From Thiotrichaceae bacterium (GTDB lineage Bacteria > Pseudomonadota > Gammaproteobacteria > Thiotrichales > Thiotrichaceae): a stretch of 40,593 nt of DNA. Below, piece after piece: positions 17,184-26,568 of the stretch. Under the pieces are notes generated by a model. The model was not told the DNA's origin. It did not search any database and was given only the letters and a program-made list of their open reading frames with translations. The stretch spans positions 1-40,593 of the forward strand of contig JALSJN010000082.1 in assembly GCA_026989335.1 (NCBI GenBank). Direction: 5' to 3'. How positions within the stretch are numbered: position 1 is the stretch's first letter; every line of letters begins with the position of its first letter. Both the position numbers and the translations under genes were made by a program.

Positions 17184-18385
17184 ATGTTAATTAGCAACTT
17201 AAATGAAAAATACAACCCACTATACTTTCTAGCGGCATTAGGTGCAGGTGGTTTAGCAGTATCATTTTTTATGTACCCCAATTTTTTAATTGAACACAAA
17301 GGCACACCGATGCTTACCTTTGATCAAATTAAACCTTTACTGATGGGTGATGATAAAGTGACTGCGATTTTACTATCGGGCGCATTAATCGCGATTGCGC
17401 TACTTGCAATCTTGCACTTTAGACTGCTTTTTTGGAATATCAGTGAATACCGTAAATTTAAGAAAACAGATGCCTTTCAAGGCTTAATGCATTCTAACCG
17501 AGAAATATCGCTGATGGTGATTCCATTGACTCTAGCGATGAGCGTCAATGTAGCTTTTATACTCGGTGCTGTTTTTGTTCCAGGCCTATGGAGTGTGGTT
17601 GAATACTTATTTCCGATGGCTATTGTGAGTTTTTTGGCGATTGGTGTTTATGCTTTGAAAATCCTGGGTGATTACTTCACGCGTATCTTTATTAAGGGTG
17701 ATTTCAAGTTTAATGAAAATAACAACTTCACTCAAATGATTGCGATTTTTGCGTTAACCATGATTGCGGTTGGCCTTGCAGCTCCGGGAGCGATGAGTCA
17801 TCACAAAGAAATTAATGCACTAGGTATGTTTTCATCTATATTCTTCTTATCTATAGCGGTTATTTTAATGGTTATTAAAATGACAATCGCTTTCAAGTCT
17901 ACTCTTGAGCATGGTGTCGATAAAGGAACCAGTGCTAGCCTTTGGATGATGATCCCTATCCTTACTTTAATGGGAATAACCGTGATCCGTTTAACTATGG
18001 GATTACATCACGTTTCGAAGAGACGTTATCTAAGCCTTCATTCTTTATCACTACATCGGTTATTATTTCACTACAAATATTTATTGGTTTGATTGGTTAC
18101 AGGGTGATGAAAGCCGTGGGTTACTTCCGTGACCACAGTCAAGGTGACGGCGCTAATGCAGGTAGCTTCGCGTTAATCTGCCCAGGTGTTGCTTTCTTTG
18201 TATTTGGAATGTTCTTCTTAACCTTCGGCTTGGTACAAAATGGCTTGGTTGATTTGATGTCACCTGCGTTTTTTGTACTACTTGCACCGTTGGTTGTCAT
18301 ACAACTGCAAACTTTGAGAGTGTTTTTCCGTTTGCTTTGTAAAGTAACAGCTTGCGGCCCTTGTAAGGTGAGTTTACAAGCTTAA
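17184..18385 (+). pseudogene. Frameshifted multi-pass membrane protein (possibly TsoY-like)
   Basis: Two frames together encode about 400 residues. The first part starts at the ATG preceded by GGAGG (MLISNLNEKYNPLYFLAALG) and runs with about seven hydrophobic segments to GLHH near 18011. The membrane protein then continues in the -1 frame from FEETLSKPSFF (18014) to the stop at 18385, ending in a CGPC-containing tail. Adding one base at about 18012-18014 restores a single reading frame. The N-terminus reminds me of TsoY-family (seleno)proteins, but this is uncertain. The break could be a real mutation, a sequencing error, or less likely programmed frameshifting, since no canonical slippery heptamer is seen. 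A terminator follows. Confidence 0.6.
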
Positions 18386-18406
18386 AGCTATAAGCTTATT
18401 CATCCT

Positions 18407-18434
18407 AAGCCCGCTTATTGAAGCGGGCTTTTTT
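18407..18434 (+). terminator. Rho-independent terminator
   Basis: Perfect 10-bp stem AAGCCCGCTT / AAGCGGGCTT with a 4-nt loop (ATTG) followed by a T-run, 22 bp after the frameshifted membrane protein gene. Confidence 0.93.
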
Positions 18435-18611
18435 ATGGTCGTCATTTGAGAGAAACATTTAATTGGGTAAGCCATTTTAATTACAAGGAAATGATGAATA
18501 GTTTCATTTTAGGCCTCAATCAGGAAAGTTTCGTTTATTTTTCTTTCATCACTGACTGATGCATCGGCTCATGTTAAATTGTTGCTCCATTTAATTTTAG
18601 GAAGCGGTAGT

Positions 18612-20405
18612 TTGTATATCATCCACAGCGATAAGGACATTCACGAGAATCGCCAAGATTTTCAAAACCTAAAACAACTCATACCTTACTTAAGTGCTTA
18701 CAAGGGTCGAGCGTTACTGGCATTGGGTTTTTTATTATTATCCAAGGTAGCTAATGTTTCAGTGCCTTTGGTGCTTAAAGAAATCATTGATCGCTTTGAT
18801 GGTAAAGAAGCCCAACTGCTAGTCTTACCTGTCTCACTATTGCTCGCTTATGGTTTGTTTCGTTTGCTCGGCTCGTTGTTTAATGAGCTACGTGACTCGG
18901 TATTTGCGCGGGTTCGTTATCATGCAATGCGTGAATTATCTAAGCGCGTTTTAAAGCACTTGCATGATCTTTCCCTGCGTTTTCATCTTGAACGTAAAAC
19001 CGGAGCAATTAGTCGAGATTTAGAGCGTGGCACGCGCTCGGTTGGTTCATTAATGAATTTTCTCGTGTTTAGTACGGTACCTATTATTGTTGAATTTTCT
19101 CTGGTTGCGATTATTTTGCTATCTAACTATGCGTGGATATTTGCATTGGTCACCTTTGGCACGGTAGCGTGTTATATGCTTTTTACCTTGATGGTAACTG
19201 AGTGGCGAATGGAGCATCGTCATGCAATGAATCGTTTGGATTCTGAATCAAATACACAGGCATTTGATAGTTTAATTAATTATGAAACAGTTAAGTATTT
19301 TAATAACGAGAAACTAGAACAGAAACGTTACGATGGTTTGTTGAATGAGTGGGAAGAGGTCGCAGTAAAAAGCCAGACTACGATGTCGTTACTTAATTTT
19401 GGGCAGGGCGCAATTATTGCTGTAGGTGTGACGTTGATTATGTTTTTTGCCGCAAATGGCGTGGTAGAAGGGACAATGAGCATTGGTGATTTAGTGATGG
19501 TGAATGCATTTATGTTGCAGTTGTTTATACCATTGAGTGCGCTAGGGATTATTTATCGACAAATTAAATACACGTTGGCAGATATGGATTTGGTGTTTAA
19601 ATTACTCAAACAACAGCCTGAGATACAAGATGAAGTTGGTGCAAAAGATTTGCAAGTAACGAAAGGCGAAGTGGTTTTTGAGCAGGTAGACTTTTCCTAT
19701 AATAAAAACAGACCTATTTTACATGCAGTAGACTTTACAATCCCTGCTGGAAAGACGGTAGCCGTTGTAGGCTTTAGCGGCGGCGGTAAGTCAACATTGG
19801 TACGCTTATTATTTCGTTTCTATGATGTTTTAAACGGCCGTATTTTGATTGATGGGCAGGACATTAAAGCTGTATCACAAGATAGTTTACGAGAGTCAAT
19901 GGGTATCGTGCCTCAGGATACCGTTTTGTTTAATGAAAGTATTTTATACAATATTCAATATGGTAATTTAAGTGCGACAGAGGATGAAGTTAAGCAAGCT
20001 GCGAAAATGGCGCATATTTATGACTTTATTGGAAGTCTGCCAGAAGGCTGGAATACCATGGTCGGCGAGCGTGGTTTAAAATTATCAGGAGGGGAAAAAC
20101 AGCGCGTCGCAATCGCACGTACTATTTTAAAGAAGCCTGCTATTTTATTGTTTGATGAGGCAACTTCTGCATTGGATACCGCTACGGAACAAGCGATACA
20201 AAAAACATTGAAAGAAATATCTTCAGGTACAACTACGTTAATCATCGCACATCGACTATCTACAGTAGTCGATGCAGATATGATTATTGTGATGGAAGCA
20301 GGGCGTATCATAGAGCGTGGTTCGCATCAGGTTCTGTTGAAGCAGAAAGGTAAGTATTGGGAAATGTGGGCGCTACAACAACAGGAAGGAAGTGATTCTG
20401 ATTAA
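18612..20405 (+). CDS. Atm1/HMT1-type ABC exporter (fused membrane and ATPase domains)
   Basis: About 597 aa. Six transmembrane helices in the N-terminal half (about 40-310) with motifs of the Atm1 group such as NYETVKYFNNEKLE and YRQIKYTLADMDLVF. The ATPase domain has Walker A GFSGGGKSTLVRLLF, ABC signature LKLSGGEKQRVAIAR, Walker B ILLFDEATSALD and the H-loop IIAHRLST. The family exports glutathione-linked metal or sulfur compounds from the cytosol. I prefer a TTG start at 18612 because AGGAAG lies 7 bp upstream and it matches usual family length; TTG at 18579 would add 11 residues. It is monocistronic and convergent with the coiled-coil gene. Confidence 0.88.
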   Translation: MYIIHSDKDIHENRQDFQNLKQLIPYLSAYKGRALLALGFLLLSKVANVSVPLVLKEIIDRFDGKEAQLLVLPVSLLLAYGLFRLLGSLFNELRDSVFARVRYHAMRELSKRVLKHLHDLSLRFHLERKTGAISRDLERGTRSVGSLMNFLVFSTVPIIVEFSLVAIILLSNYAWIFALVTFGTVACYMLFTLMVTEWRMEHRHAMNRLDSESNTQAFDSLINYETVKYFNNEKLEQKRYDGLLNEWEEVAVKSQTTMSLLNFGQGAIIAVGVTLIMFFAANGVVEGTMSIGDLVMVNAFMLQLFIPLSALGIIYRQIKYTLADMDLVFKLLKQQPEIQDEVGAKDLQVTKGEVVFEQVDFSYNKNRPILHAVDFTIPAGKTVAVVGFSGGGKSTLVRLLFRFYDVLNGRILIDGQDIKAVSQDSLRESMGIVPQDTVLFNESILYNIQYGNLSATEDEVKQAAKMAHIYDFIGSLPEGWNTMVGERGLKLSGGEKQRVAIARTILKKPAILLFDEATSALDTATEQAIQKTLKEISSGTTTLIIAHRLSTVVDADMIIVMEAGRIIERGSHQVLLKQKGKYWEMWALQQQEGSDSD

Positions 20406-20837
20406 ATCTTATAAGGCTTTTGCATAAGTCAAGTGGAGTTTCTAGTGAGGAGGAAAACTTGCTAATACGAGTTATAGCGAAAAGTAGTGAGGTTTAGAGT
20501 ATTTTTTACTGTCATCCTGCTTGTGCAAAGGTTTTCTATGCTATTTATCTTGCTTAGTTGCACGTTTATCAAGCAGTCAGTAGGGTTTAGCCGTTAGAGA
20601 GGGTGCGTGTTTAATAATTTTTAAACTGCTGTAATATTCTCTTCCAGTTACAGCGAGTAACAAAAAATTTAAATTCTCCAAAATTTATTTTATTAGTTAG
20701 TTTAAAGAATTGGATACACCAGTTGAAGCTAGGGAAGGCTTATAGAGCGTAAAGATTTTTGATAGGATCTTTATGTTTTATTTTTAGGATTGAACAACTG
20801 GGAGCCATGGATGGCTCACCCTTATTTATTTAGAATT
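20406..20837. other. Non-coding gap with a hairpin
   Basis: 432 bp between convergent genes with no convincing coding potential. Near its right end GAGCCAT-GG-ATGGCTC (20802-20818) forms a 7-bp hairpin about 20 bp from the stop of the coiled-coil gene. It lacks a T-run on the minus strand, so terminator function is unsure. The rest is AT-rich with nothing recognised. Confidence 0.4.
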
Positions 20838-22922
20838 TTATTTGTTTCCAAAAAGTGTACGTTTAACAGAGCCAAGTATTGGCTCTTTTTTTTCGGCTTT
20901 TTTTACTGGTTTGTTCTTTTTTACATTAGTAAAAAATGAAACTGGTACATTATCTGTATTCGCCATTTTAAAGGCAGACTTAGATGCTTCGCTGCTTTTT
21001 AATACTGATTTAATTTCTACTTGTTCCTCAATTACGTTAGAAATTGAATCTTTTTTTGCTGTAGCTTTAGCCTTCAAAGCTTCGGCTTTAATAGGCTTGG
21101 CTATTCCTTTATTTTTAATAATAATGGGCCTAGATGAAGTTTTAGCTGGTACTATGTTTTTGTTCTTATTGTCGATGCTAGGCTGTGTTTTAGGTTGTCT
21201 AGTGGTTGTTGCCTGTTCTTTTAGCGTTTGTTTTTTTACACCAGGTTTTTCTTTAACTAGGGGGCTCTTTTTCGATCTTGTTTGTTCAATAGTGGGTAAT
21301 TTTTTAGGTAAGGGCTTTTTATTTGCTGATGGCTCTTTGCTGGCTGATGGCTCTTTGCTTGCTAAAGGCTTTTTAGCTGTTAGCGGTTTATTGTCCGTTA
21401 TAAGCTCTTTATTAAGCGAAGCTTTTATACTGCCAGTTTGATCTTTTTTGGTTGTGATAATGTCTTTTGTAGTGGGTTCTTGAGCTTGCGCTATTTTGTT
21501 ATCTGTTTTAATTTCTACCTCATTCGTTTTTTGAGTGGCTGGCGGTTTAAGTACATCGGTTTTAGCGGTTAAAACGGGCTTTTTTAGGTCAACGTTTATT
21601 GGGCTGCTTTGAGGAGTTGCCTGCTGTGTTTGTTCTGAATGTACTTCCAATCTTGTGGCAAGCTGAGGTTTCTTATTTGGCTCGGTATTTAGTGCTGTAT
21701 TATTATCGGAGGGTGTTTTAGTCCTACTGATGTCAGCTTTTAAGTCATTAAGCTCATCGAGCATAGCACGAGTTTCATCGACCTTATCAGTCATATCCGT
21801 AAACATGGAGAAGGTAGAGTCAAGTGTATGTGAAAGTTTGGCTATTTTAGTAAAGTCGAGTGACTTTAGGTTCTTCTGCGTTTGAGTATTGATGGAGTGG
21901 CTTTGTTCTTCATGGCGACGCATAGTTTCTATGTGCTTGCGACTCTCATCAATATTAGCGTTGAGTTCTTGCCTAGCTAGGTCAGCAACTTGGAAGCTAG
22001 TATCAAACTGCTCGTAGGCTTGCTCTTCATAAGCAATGAGCTCTTCAGTAAATTTGTTTAATGATTTCTCAGCAGATTTCTGGTGTTTCTTTAGTAACGT
22101 TAGGAACTGTGTTGACTCCTTTAAGGTTTCTTTGAGGTTTTTATTAAGTTCTTCAGAGCTTACAGAGTTATCGTTGATAACCTTTAATTGCTCATTGTTT
22201 GTGCTAATAAACTCACTGAGTAATTCGTCCGATTGAATCTTTTGTTGCAACATGTCGTCAAGGTTTTTATCAACAGTACTTAGACTTTTATCTAAGCCAC
22301 CTTGAACTTTTTCAATAGTCGTAATTGTTGATACTAATTGTTCATCCCAGTAGGATTTGATCTTATCAACATTTTTATTGACGGTATCTGAAATTTCATC
22401 AATCACTTCTTTCTTGGCTTTTGCCTGAAGTGTTATTGCATGAACGTCTTTGTCAAAGTTCTCAATGATTTCTTTCTTTTCACTAAAAACTTTAGCTTCA
22501 TCACGTATTTTATGGACGATTTGGGTAGTTTCTTTTTCTTGCTCTCGCACCGTAGTGGCAGAGGCAATGATATTCTCTTGTTCCTCTTCGGCTTTTATTC
22601 GTATTTTTTTGATAATTTTCTTTTCACGACGACCTGCCCAACGGCCCAAAAATAGCACCAATACTGAAATTATAAGTGCAGATGCAACAATGCCGGCAAC
22701 GACTAACTCAATGATATGGGTAAACTGTTCACTAGCCACGGTAGTTTTGATATCACGTGACGGCTCTACAAGTGGTGTCGTGCTTGTTGAAGAGGTGATT
22801 TTTTCGGTGGTGGCTGTGGGCTCGCCATCTTGAATAAATGCCTGTAAGTCAGCTGCACTTACTGTGAAAGTAAAAAGACTGATAAGAAATAAACATGATA
22901 TTCCTTGAAAGATACGCGCCAT
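20838..22922 (-). CDS. Envelope-anchored coiled-coil protein with Lys-rich tail
   Basis: 694 aa from the ATG preceded by AAGGGAA; an upstream TTG would add 12 residues. Not recognised. Order: Sec signal peptide (cleavage near VSAA, residue 24), a short Thr-rich periplasmic segment, a transmembrane helix about residues 71-93, and a basic stop-transfer stretch (GRREKKIIKKIRIK). About 350 residues of predicted coiled coil follow, rich in Glu, Lys, Gln and Asn, then a low-complexity Lys/Thr/Pro tail with short repeats of the type KEPSA(S/N)K. If the signal is cleaved, most of the protein is cytoplasmic, reminiscent of scaffold, RmuC-like or chemoreceptor-like helices, but none of their motifs is present. 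It stands alone. Confidence 0.75.
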   Translation of the reverse strand: MARIFQGISCLFLISLFTFTVSAADLQAFIQDGEPTATTEKITSSTSTTPLVEPSRDIKTTVASEQFTHIIELVVAGIVASALIISVLVLFLGRWAGRREKKIIKKIRIKAEEEQENIIASATTVREQEKETTQIVHKIRDEAKVFSEKKEIIENFDKDVHAITLQAKAKKEVIDEISDTVNKNVDKIKSYWDEQLVSTITTIEKVQGGLDKSLSTVDKNLDDMLQQKIQSDELLSEFISTNNEQLKVINDNSVSSEELNKNLKETLKESTQFLTLLKKHQKSAEKSLNKFTEELIAYEEQAYEQFDTSFQVADLARQELNANIDESRKHIETMRRHEEQSHSINTQTQKNLKSLDFTKIAKLSHTLDSTFSMFTDMTDKVDETRAMLDELNDLKADISRTKTPSDNNTALNTEPNKKPQLATRLEVHSEQTQQATPQSSPINVDLKKPVLTAKTDVLKPPATQKTNEVEIKTDNKIAQAQEPTTKDIITTKKDQTGSIKASLNKELITDNKPLTAKKPLASKEPSASKEPSANKKPLPKKLPTIEQTRSKKSPLVKEKPGVKKQTLKEQATTTRQPKTQPSIDNKNKNIVPAKTSSRPIIIKNKGIAKPIKAEALKAKATAKKDSISNVIEEQVEIKSVLKSSEASKSAFKMANTDNVPVSFFTNVKKNKPVKKAEKKEPILGSVKRTLFGNK

Positions 22923-23376
22923 GGGGTTCCCTTTTTTAAAACTGTCGATGCTCTTCAATGATGACTAGCTAGGGGTGTTAAGGTAGTCAGCAAAGAGAGT
23001 CATTAGTGTTTATTATCCTGTATATAGTACAACAAATTAGAATGTTTTTAAGGGTTTTGTGTGCATTTTTTTCAAATGTTTTTGATATAAATGTAGTCCT
23101 TTTTTATTAGTTAATAAAATCAGATGCTTACTCTTTTAGCTATCCTCGAACCTATTGGAAATAGGCTTCCAAAACTTTTATTACCGCTAGATTATTTTAG
23201 TAAATCTAGATTTTAAGGCTTTTCAGTCATTCCATAAGTGACTTTTTTTAGTCTCGATTTTTCCACTGGGGTAAGAAAATTTAGTACGAATGTTTACATA
23301 TTTTTTATAGTTAAGGGGTAATTAGATCAGTGGTTACAATTTTCTTAAAACACCAAATAACCTCGAGAGCAGTCAT
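22923..23376. other. AT-rich non-coding gap
   Basis: About 450 bp between two minus-strand genes. No gene seen. Small inverted repeats occur: CCTATT-GGA-AATAGG (23151-23165) and CTAGATT-N-AATCTAG at about 23188-23210. They could terminate the anti-sigma transcript or belong to the promoter of the coiled-coil gene; neither has a clear T-run. Confidence 0.35.
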
Positions 23377-24204
23377 TTATAACGAAGCAACGTGTTTAAA
23401 CTTATCTTTTGGTATTAATTGCTGATAAACAGCATTAGAAATTTCTCGTAAAGTTTTGGAGTCCATCTCGCCTGTGACAGAGTAAGCTATGGTTGAATCC
23501 ATCCAATAAAAGGCATTTATTTTATTGTTGTTTTTTAGATGGAAGGACTGATCACGAAAGCTTGGGTTTTTAGATATTAGTAAAGTTACGCGCTTACCTT
23601 CGGTATTTTCAAACATTAATTGTGCTGCGGCTCTACCTTCTCTCATTGCAAGTAATTGGCCACCAAGTAGCTTATAACCATACTGATGCAGATTGGGCAC
23701 GGTAAGAGGGTGGTCTACACGTTTTGATAGCCAAGCAACTAAGTGATTTTTCTTATCGGCACTAACTTCGATAGGGTGCAACACTTCAACGCTATAAACT
23801 TGATGGGCTGAAATGGCTGAGTTAACAAAACTATTTGTATTTTGTGGTATTGGTTGGAATGCATCATGTGCTAACCATCCTATACTTCCACTGATTACCA
23901 TAAAGAGCAACGAAGCTGCTAAAGAGAAATACCACGATTTTGTTTTTTGTGTGGGCTTAACATCAGTGGTTATTTTTTCACTAAGTTTTTTTACACTAAG
24001 TTGTTCTGGAACTTCTGTGAATCTTTCATCATTAAAAATTTGGTTGATAGCCGCATTTTGCTGTTGCCATTCAAGTACCTGTTGGGCAACTTTAGGGTCA
24101 TTGCGTATCAGTTCTTCTACAGTATTTGTTTTTTCTTTCGAAAGTTGATTGTCTACATAAGCGTGTAGATCATTTTCTGTAATTTCTAATATTTTCTTAT
24201 TCAT
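23377..24204 (-). CDS. Membrane anti-sigma factor
   Basis: 275 aa. N-terminal cytosolic helical domain (ENDLHAYVDNQLSKEK, about 10-60) of the anti-sigma type that pairs with ECF factors, one transmembrane helix at about 91-112, and a periplasmic C-terminal domain of about 160 residues. The HxxxCxxC zinc motif of ZAS anti-sigma factors is absent, since there is no cysteine in the N-terminal domain. Its ATG overlaps the sigma stop as ATGA. By position it should hold the sigma factor at the membrane and release it on a periplasmic signal, possibly one sensed through the cytochrome or lipoproteins upstream. Confidence 0.85.
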   Translation of the reverse strand: MNKKILEITENDLHAYVDNQLSKEKTNTVEELIRNDPKVAQQVLEWQQQNAAINQIFNDERFTEVPEQLSVKKLSEKITTDVKPTQKTKSWYFSLAASLLFMVISGSIGWLAHDAFQPIPQNTNSFVNSAISAHQVYSVEVLHPIEVSADKKNHLVAWLSKRVDHPLTVPNLHQYGYKLLGGQLLAMREGRAAAQLMFENTEGKRVTLLISKNPSFRDQSFHLKNNNKINAFYWMDSTIAYSVTGEMDSKTLREISNAVYQQLIPKDKFKHVASL

Positions 24205-24713
24205 TTTACGCTTCTCAATACTGGCTGTGTTGGCGTGGTTTCACCATTCATTAACAACTGGAGTGTTTTTCTGGCACGTGATAAACGCGACATAACGATA
24301 CCTATAGGAGTATCAATGACTTGCCCGACTTCCTTATAGCTAAAACCTTGAACGCTAACTAAAAGGAGTACTTGACGTTGATCTTCAGGTAATTGTCGCA
24401 TACAAAAATCCATATCACGAATTAGCACATCTGATTTATGTGGTTCTAGGTTGTGTGTTAATTGTTCTGTTTCTTCTATCATTAATGGTTGTCTGCCTAG
24501 TTTTTTTAACTGATTGATATATAAATTACGTTGCATGGTGAATAGCCAGGCCTGTAGTGATGTTCCTTCTTGCCAAAGTGCTTGTTTTCGAATGGCTCGC
24601 TCTAGACAATCTTGAACAAGGTCATCTGCTTCGTTTTGTTTGTAAAACAAGGTATATGCATAACGCCTTAAAGAGGGAATGCATTGCTCTAGTTCATTTA
24701 AAAAGTTGGCCAT
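24201..24713 (-). CDS. ECF-family RNA polymerase sigma factor
   Basis: 170 aa. Region 2 contains LRRYAYTLFYKQNEADDLVQDCLERAI with the DDLVQD core, followed by LQAWLFTMQRNLYIN. Region 4 has LPEDQRQVLLLVSVQGFSYKEVGQVIDTP, the usual helix-turn-helix. It lacks sigma 1.1 and region 3, which defines the ECF group. It is cotranscribed with the anti-sigma factor and stands 70 bp downstream of the cytochrome/beta-propeller gene, across a hairpin. It probably directs transcription of the cluster 27697-24784 and itself, although no matching promoter pair could be established. Confidence 0.93.
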   Translation of the reverse strand: MANFLNELEQCIPSLRRYAYTLFYKQNEADDLVQDCLERAIRKQALWQEGTSLQAWLFTMQRNLYINQLKKLGRQPLMIEETEQLTHNLEPHKSDVLIRDMDFCMRQLPEDQRQVLLLVSVQGFSYKEVGQVIDTPIGIVMSRLSRARKTLQLLMNGETTPTQPVLRSVK

Positions 24714-24748
24714 AATTTATACTGTTTTTTATTGGACGAGAAATAGAA

Positions 24749-24777
24749 TAATAGAGGCTTGCTTAAAGCCTCTATTA
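24749..24777 (-). terminator. Hairpin between cytochrome fusion and sigma genes
   Basis: 12-bp perfect stem TAATAGAGGCTT / AAGCCTCTATTA with a 5-nt loop directly after the cytochrome gene stop. The following minus-strand sequence is only moderately T-rich. Only 35 bp remain before the sigma ATG, so partial read-through is plausible. Confidence 0.7.
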
Positions 24778-24783
24778 GATACT

Positions 24784-26022
24784 TTAGGGGTTCCCATTTA
24801 CAGCAATCCAAAATGGAAACTGACCTACTGCTATTTTCTTTTCTATCTTCATGGTTTCAGCATTGATTACAACAACAAGGTTTTCTTTGGTTATGGTTAC
24901 ATAAATCCACTTGCTGTCTTTACTTGCACGTATACCATGGGGGCCATTACCAACTTTAATATCGGTTTGTTCTAACGTTTTAGTATCAATAATAGAAATA
25001 TGATCATCACCAATGGCGCCTGTTGCAGCAAATTTACCATTTGGTGCAACATCTATTCCCCCATGGCCGTTACCAACAGTTATTACTTTGATTACTTTGC
25101 CACTGTTAAGATCAAGTACCGCAACGTTATGAACAAAGTCACGCACAAATGCGGTCTTTTCATCTTTTGAAAGATCAAGGTTGTGAGGGCCTGTAATGCC
25201 AGCTACGGGAATAACGTTAATCATCTTCTGTGACTTGGTGTCAATGACACCAATACCGGAACCACCTTGTAGTGTTACGTATGCTATCTTGCCATCACGA
25301 GTAAAACGTGCATTATGCGGACCTTTTTCAGTTCTAATTGAGGCTATAAGTTTTAGTGATTCTAAATCAATAACACTAATCTCAGCTGAATCTTGATTGC
25401 TTACATAGGCTTGAGTACCATTTGGTGTAATTTTCACTCCTTTTGGGGCTTTTCCTACAGGAATAACAGTTAGCTGTTTACCTGTTTTGCTATCAAAAAC
25501 GGTTAAGGTGTTATCTGACGGACTGGTTGCTAGTACCATTTTTCCATCAGGGGTTACTGCGTTATAAAGCATGTTTGGGTTACCTTCCCAGCTTTTTTCA
25601 GAGGGGAAAACCTCAACCTGTGCTCCCTTTTTCATCGTTACGAAAACATCATTAGGGAACTCTGCTGAAGATGCCTTACTTACGCCCTTTTGTACCTCTT
25701 TAGATTGTGCTTTTTGTGTATTGGGTAGCTTTGAGAAATAATTAGTTATTATATCAATATCCTTGTCAGATAAGGCGGCCGCCATTGCATTCATGGTTGG
25801 GTCTTTTCTGTCGCCCTGCTTGAAAGCATTTAGTTGTTTAGTTAGATATTTCTTTTTTTGACCCGCTAAATTGGGGTACTCATAACTAAGGCCTATGCCG
25901 TTATTACCGTGACAACCTGCACATGCGGTAGCTTCTTTGGGTAAAGAGGGAGTATTTTGAGCGAATGTGCTTAGGGTTATGATGCAGAGTGTAAGCCCCG
26001 TTAGATTATATTTAATATTCAT
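24784..26022 (-). CDS. Cytochrome c fused to YVTN beta-propeller
   Basis: 412 aa. Sec signal peptide (cleavage near residue 21), class I cytochrome c domain with CAGCH (C34, C37, H38) and a probable axial Met in DPTMNAMAAALSD, ending near residue 100. After a short linker a seven-bladed YVTN/NHL-type propeller follows, with repeated units such as TVFDSKTGKQLTVIPVGKAP, AEISVIDLESLKLIASIRTE and ISIIDTKTLEQTDIKVGNGP. The propeller lacks obvious PQQ or copper motifs. It probably acts in the periplasm as an electron-transfer or redox-sensing protein. It lies between the COG4315 lipoproteins and the sigma factor. Confidence 0.88.
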   Translation of the reverse strand: MNIKYNLTGLTLCIITLSTFAQNTPSLPKEATACAGCHGNNGIGLSYEYPNLAGQKKKYLTKQLNAFKQGDRKDPTMNAMAAALSDKDIDIITNYFSKLPNTQKAQSKEVQKGVSKASSAEFPNDVFVTMKKGAQVEVFPSEKSWEGNPNMLYNAVTPDGKMVLATSPSDNTLTVFDSKTGKQLTVIPVGKAPKGVKITPNGTQAYVSNQDSAEISVIDLESLKLIASIRTEKGPHNARFTRDGKIAYVTLQGGSGIGVIDTKSQKMINVIPVAGITGPHNLDLSKDEKTAFVRDFVHNVAVLDLNSGKVIKVITVGNGHGGIDVAPNGKFAATGAIGDDHISIIDTKTLEQTDIKVGNGPHGIRASKDSKWIYVTITKENLVVVINAETMKIEKKIAVGQFPFWIAVNGNP

Positions 26023-26041
26023 TATTTAATACCTTTAGATT

Positions 26042-26073
26042 AAAAAAAGCTACCGCGAGGAAGGTCGCGGTAG
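26042..26073 (-). terminator. Rho-independent terminator-like hairpin
   Basis: 9-bp stem CTACCGCGA / TCGCGGTAG, loop of 6, followed on the minus strand by CTTTTTTT. It lies after the single-repeat lipoprotein gene and only about 20 bp before the cytochrome fusion ATG, leaving no room for a separate promoter after it. Confidence 0.9.
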
Positions 26074-26100
26074 AAGTAAAGTAAATTTGTGTATTACTGG

Positions 26101-26517
26101 TTAAGGTTTGGCCACATGCCAAACTGACTTAATCCCATCACCTGTCGTGTCACCTGATTTTTTGTCTTTAAACCAACGGTATAAGGGCTTGCTATCAAAA
26201 GCCCATTGTTTACTGTTATCAGCTCGAGTAATAACAGAAAAGCGTTTATTTGCATTACCTTGATTACCTACAAATAACGGCGGCCACTTAGCAGCGCAGC
26301 CATTATTGCAATTTGATACATTAGGTCTGTCTTTATCAAAAGTATAGAGCGTCATGGCAGAGCTATCGGTTAATACCGAACCTAGCTTAGTTTGTTGTTG
26401 GTGTATAGGAGAGGGGCTACTAGTGCGCTTGTAGCTACTGCAGCCAGTGAAAGAAATAGCGAATGCTGTTAGCAATACTGTTGTTTTTAAACCGGTTTTT
26501 AGATATGTGTTTTTCAT
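26101..26517 (-). CDS. COG4315/PF03640 lipoprotein, single repeat
   Basis: 138 aa from the ATG giving MKNTYLKTG; the reading frame is open for 23 codons upstream but without a better start. Lipobox SFTGC. One copy of the repeat: LYTFDKDRPNVSNCNNGC, AAKWPPLF, VITRADNSKQWAFDSKPLYR and GDTTGDGIKSVWHVAKP. These are the Yx(FWY)xxD lipoproteins whose function is unknown. The two Cys flanking NxxN probably form a disulfide. It is a shortened paralogue of the three-repeat protein encoded upstream; the two leaders share TCATTTAA and AGACTTATC before the ATG. Confidence 0.88.
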   Translation of the reverse strand: MKNTYLKTGLKTTVLLTAFAISFTGCSSYKRTSSPSPIHQQQTKLGSVLTDSSAMTLYTFDKDRPNVSNCNNGCAAKWPPLFVGNQGNANKRFSVITRADNSKQWAFDSKPLYRWFKDKKSGDTTGDGIKSVWHVAKP

Positions 26518-26568
26518 GATAAGTCTTATTAAATGATTGTTGGTATGGATTGATAACCCAATGTGATT

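Noticed and set aside
18012-18020. Programmed -1 frameshifting in the membrane protein gene
   Set aside because: The site reads CACGTTTCGAAG, which is no X-XXY-YYZ slippery sequence, and no strong downstream stem was seen; mutation or sequence error is simpler.
20842-21441. Long open frame on the plus strand opposite the coiled-coil gene
   Set aside because: It mirrors the Lys/Thr-rich tail of the minus-strand gene, giving a Phe/Leu/Ser-rich low-complexity translation without ribosome binding site or domain.
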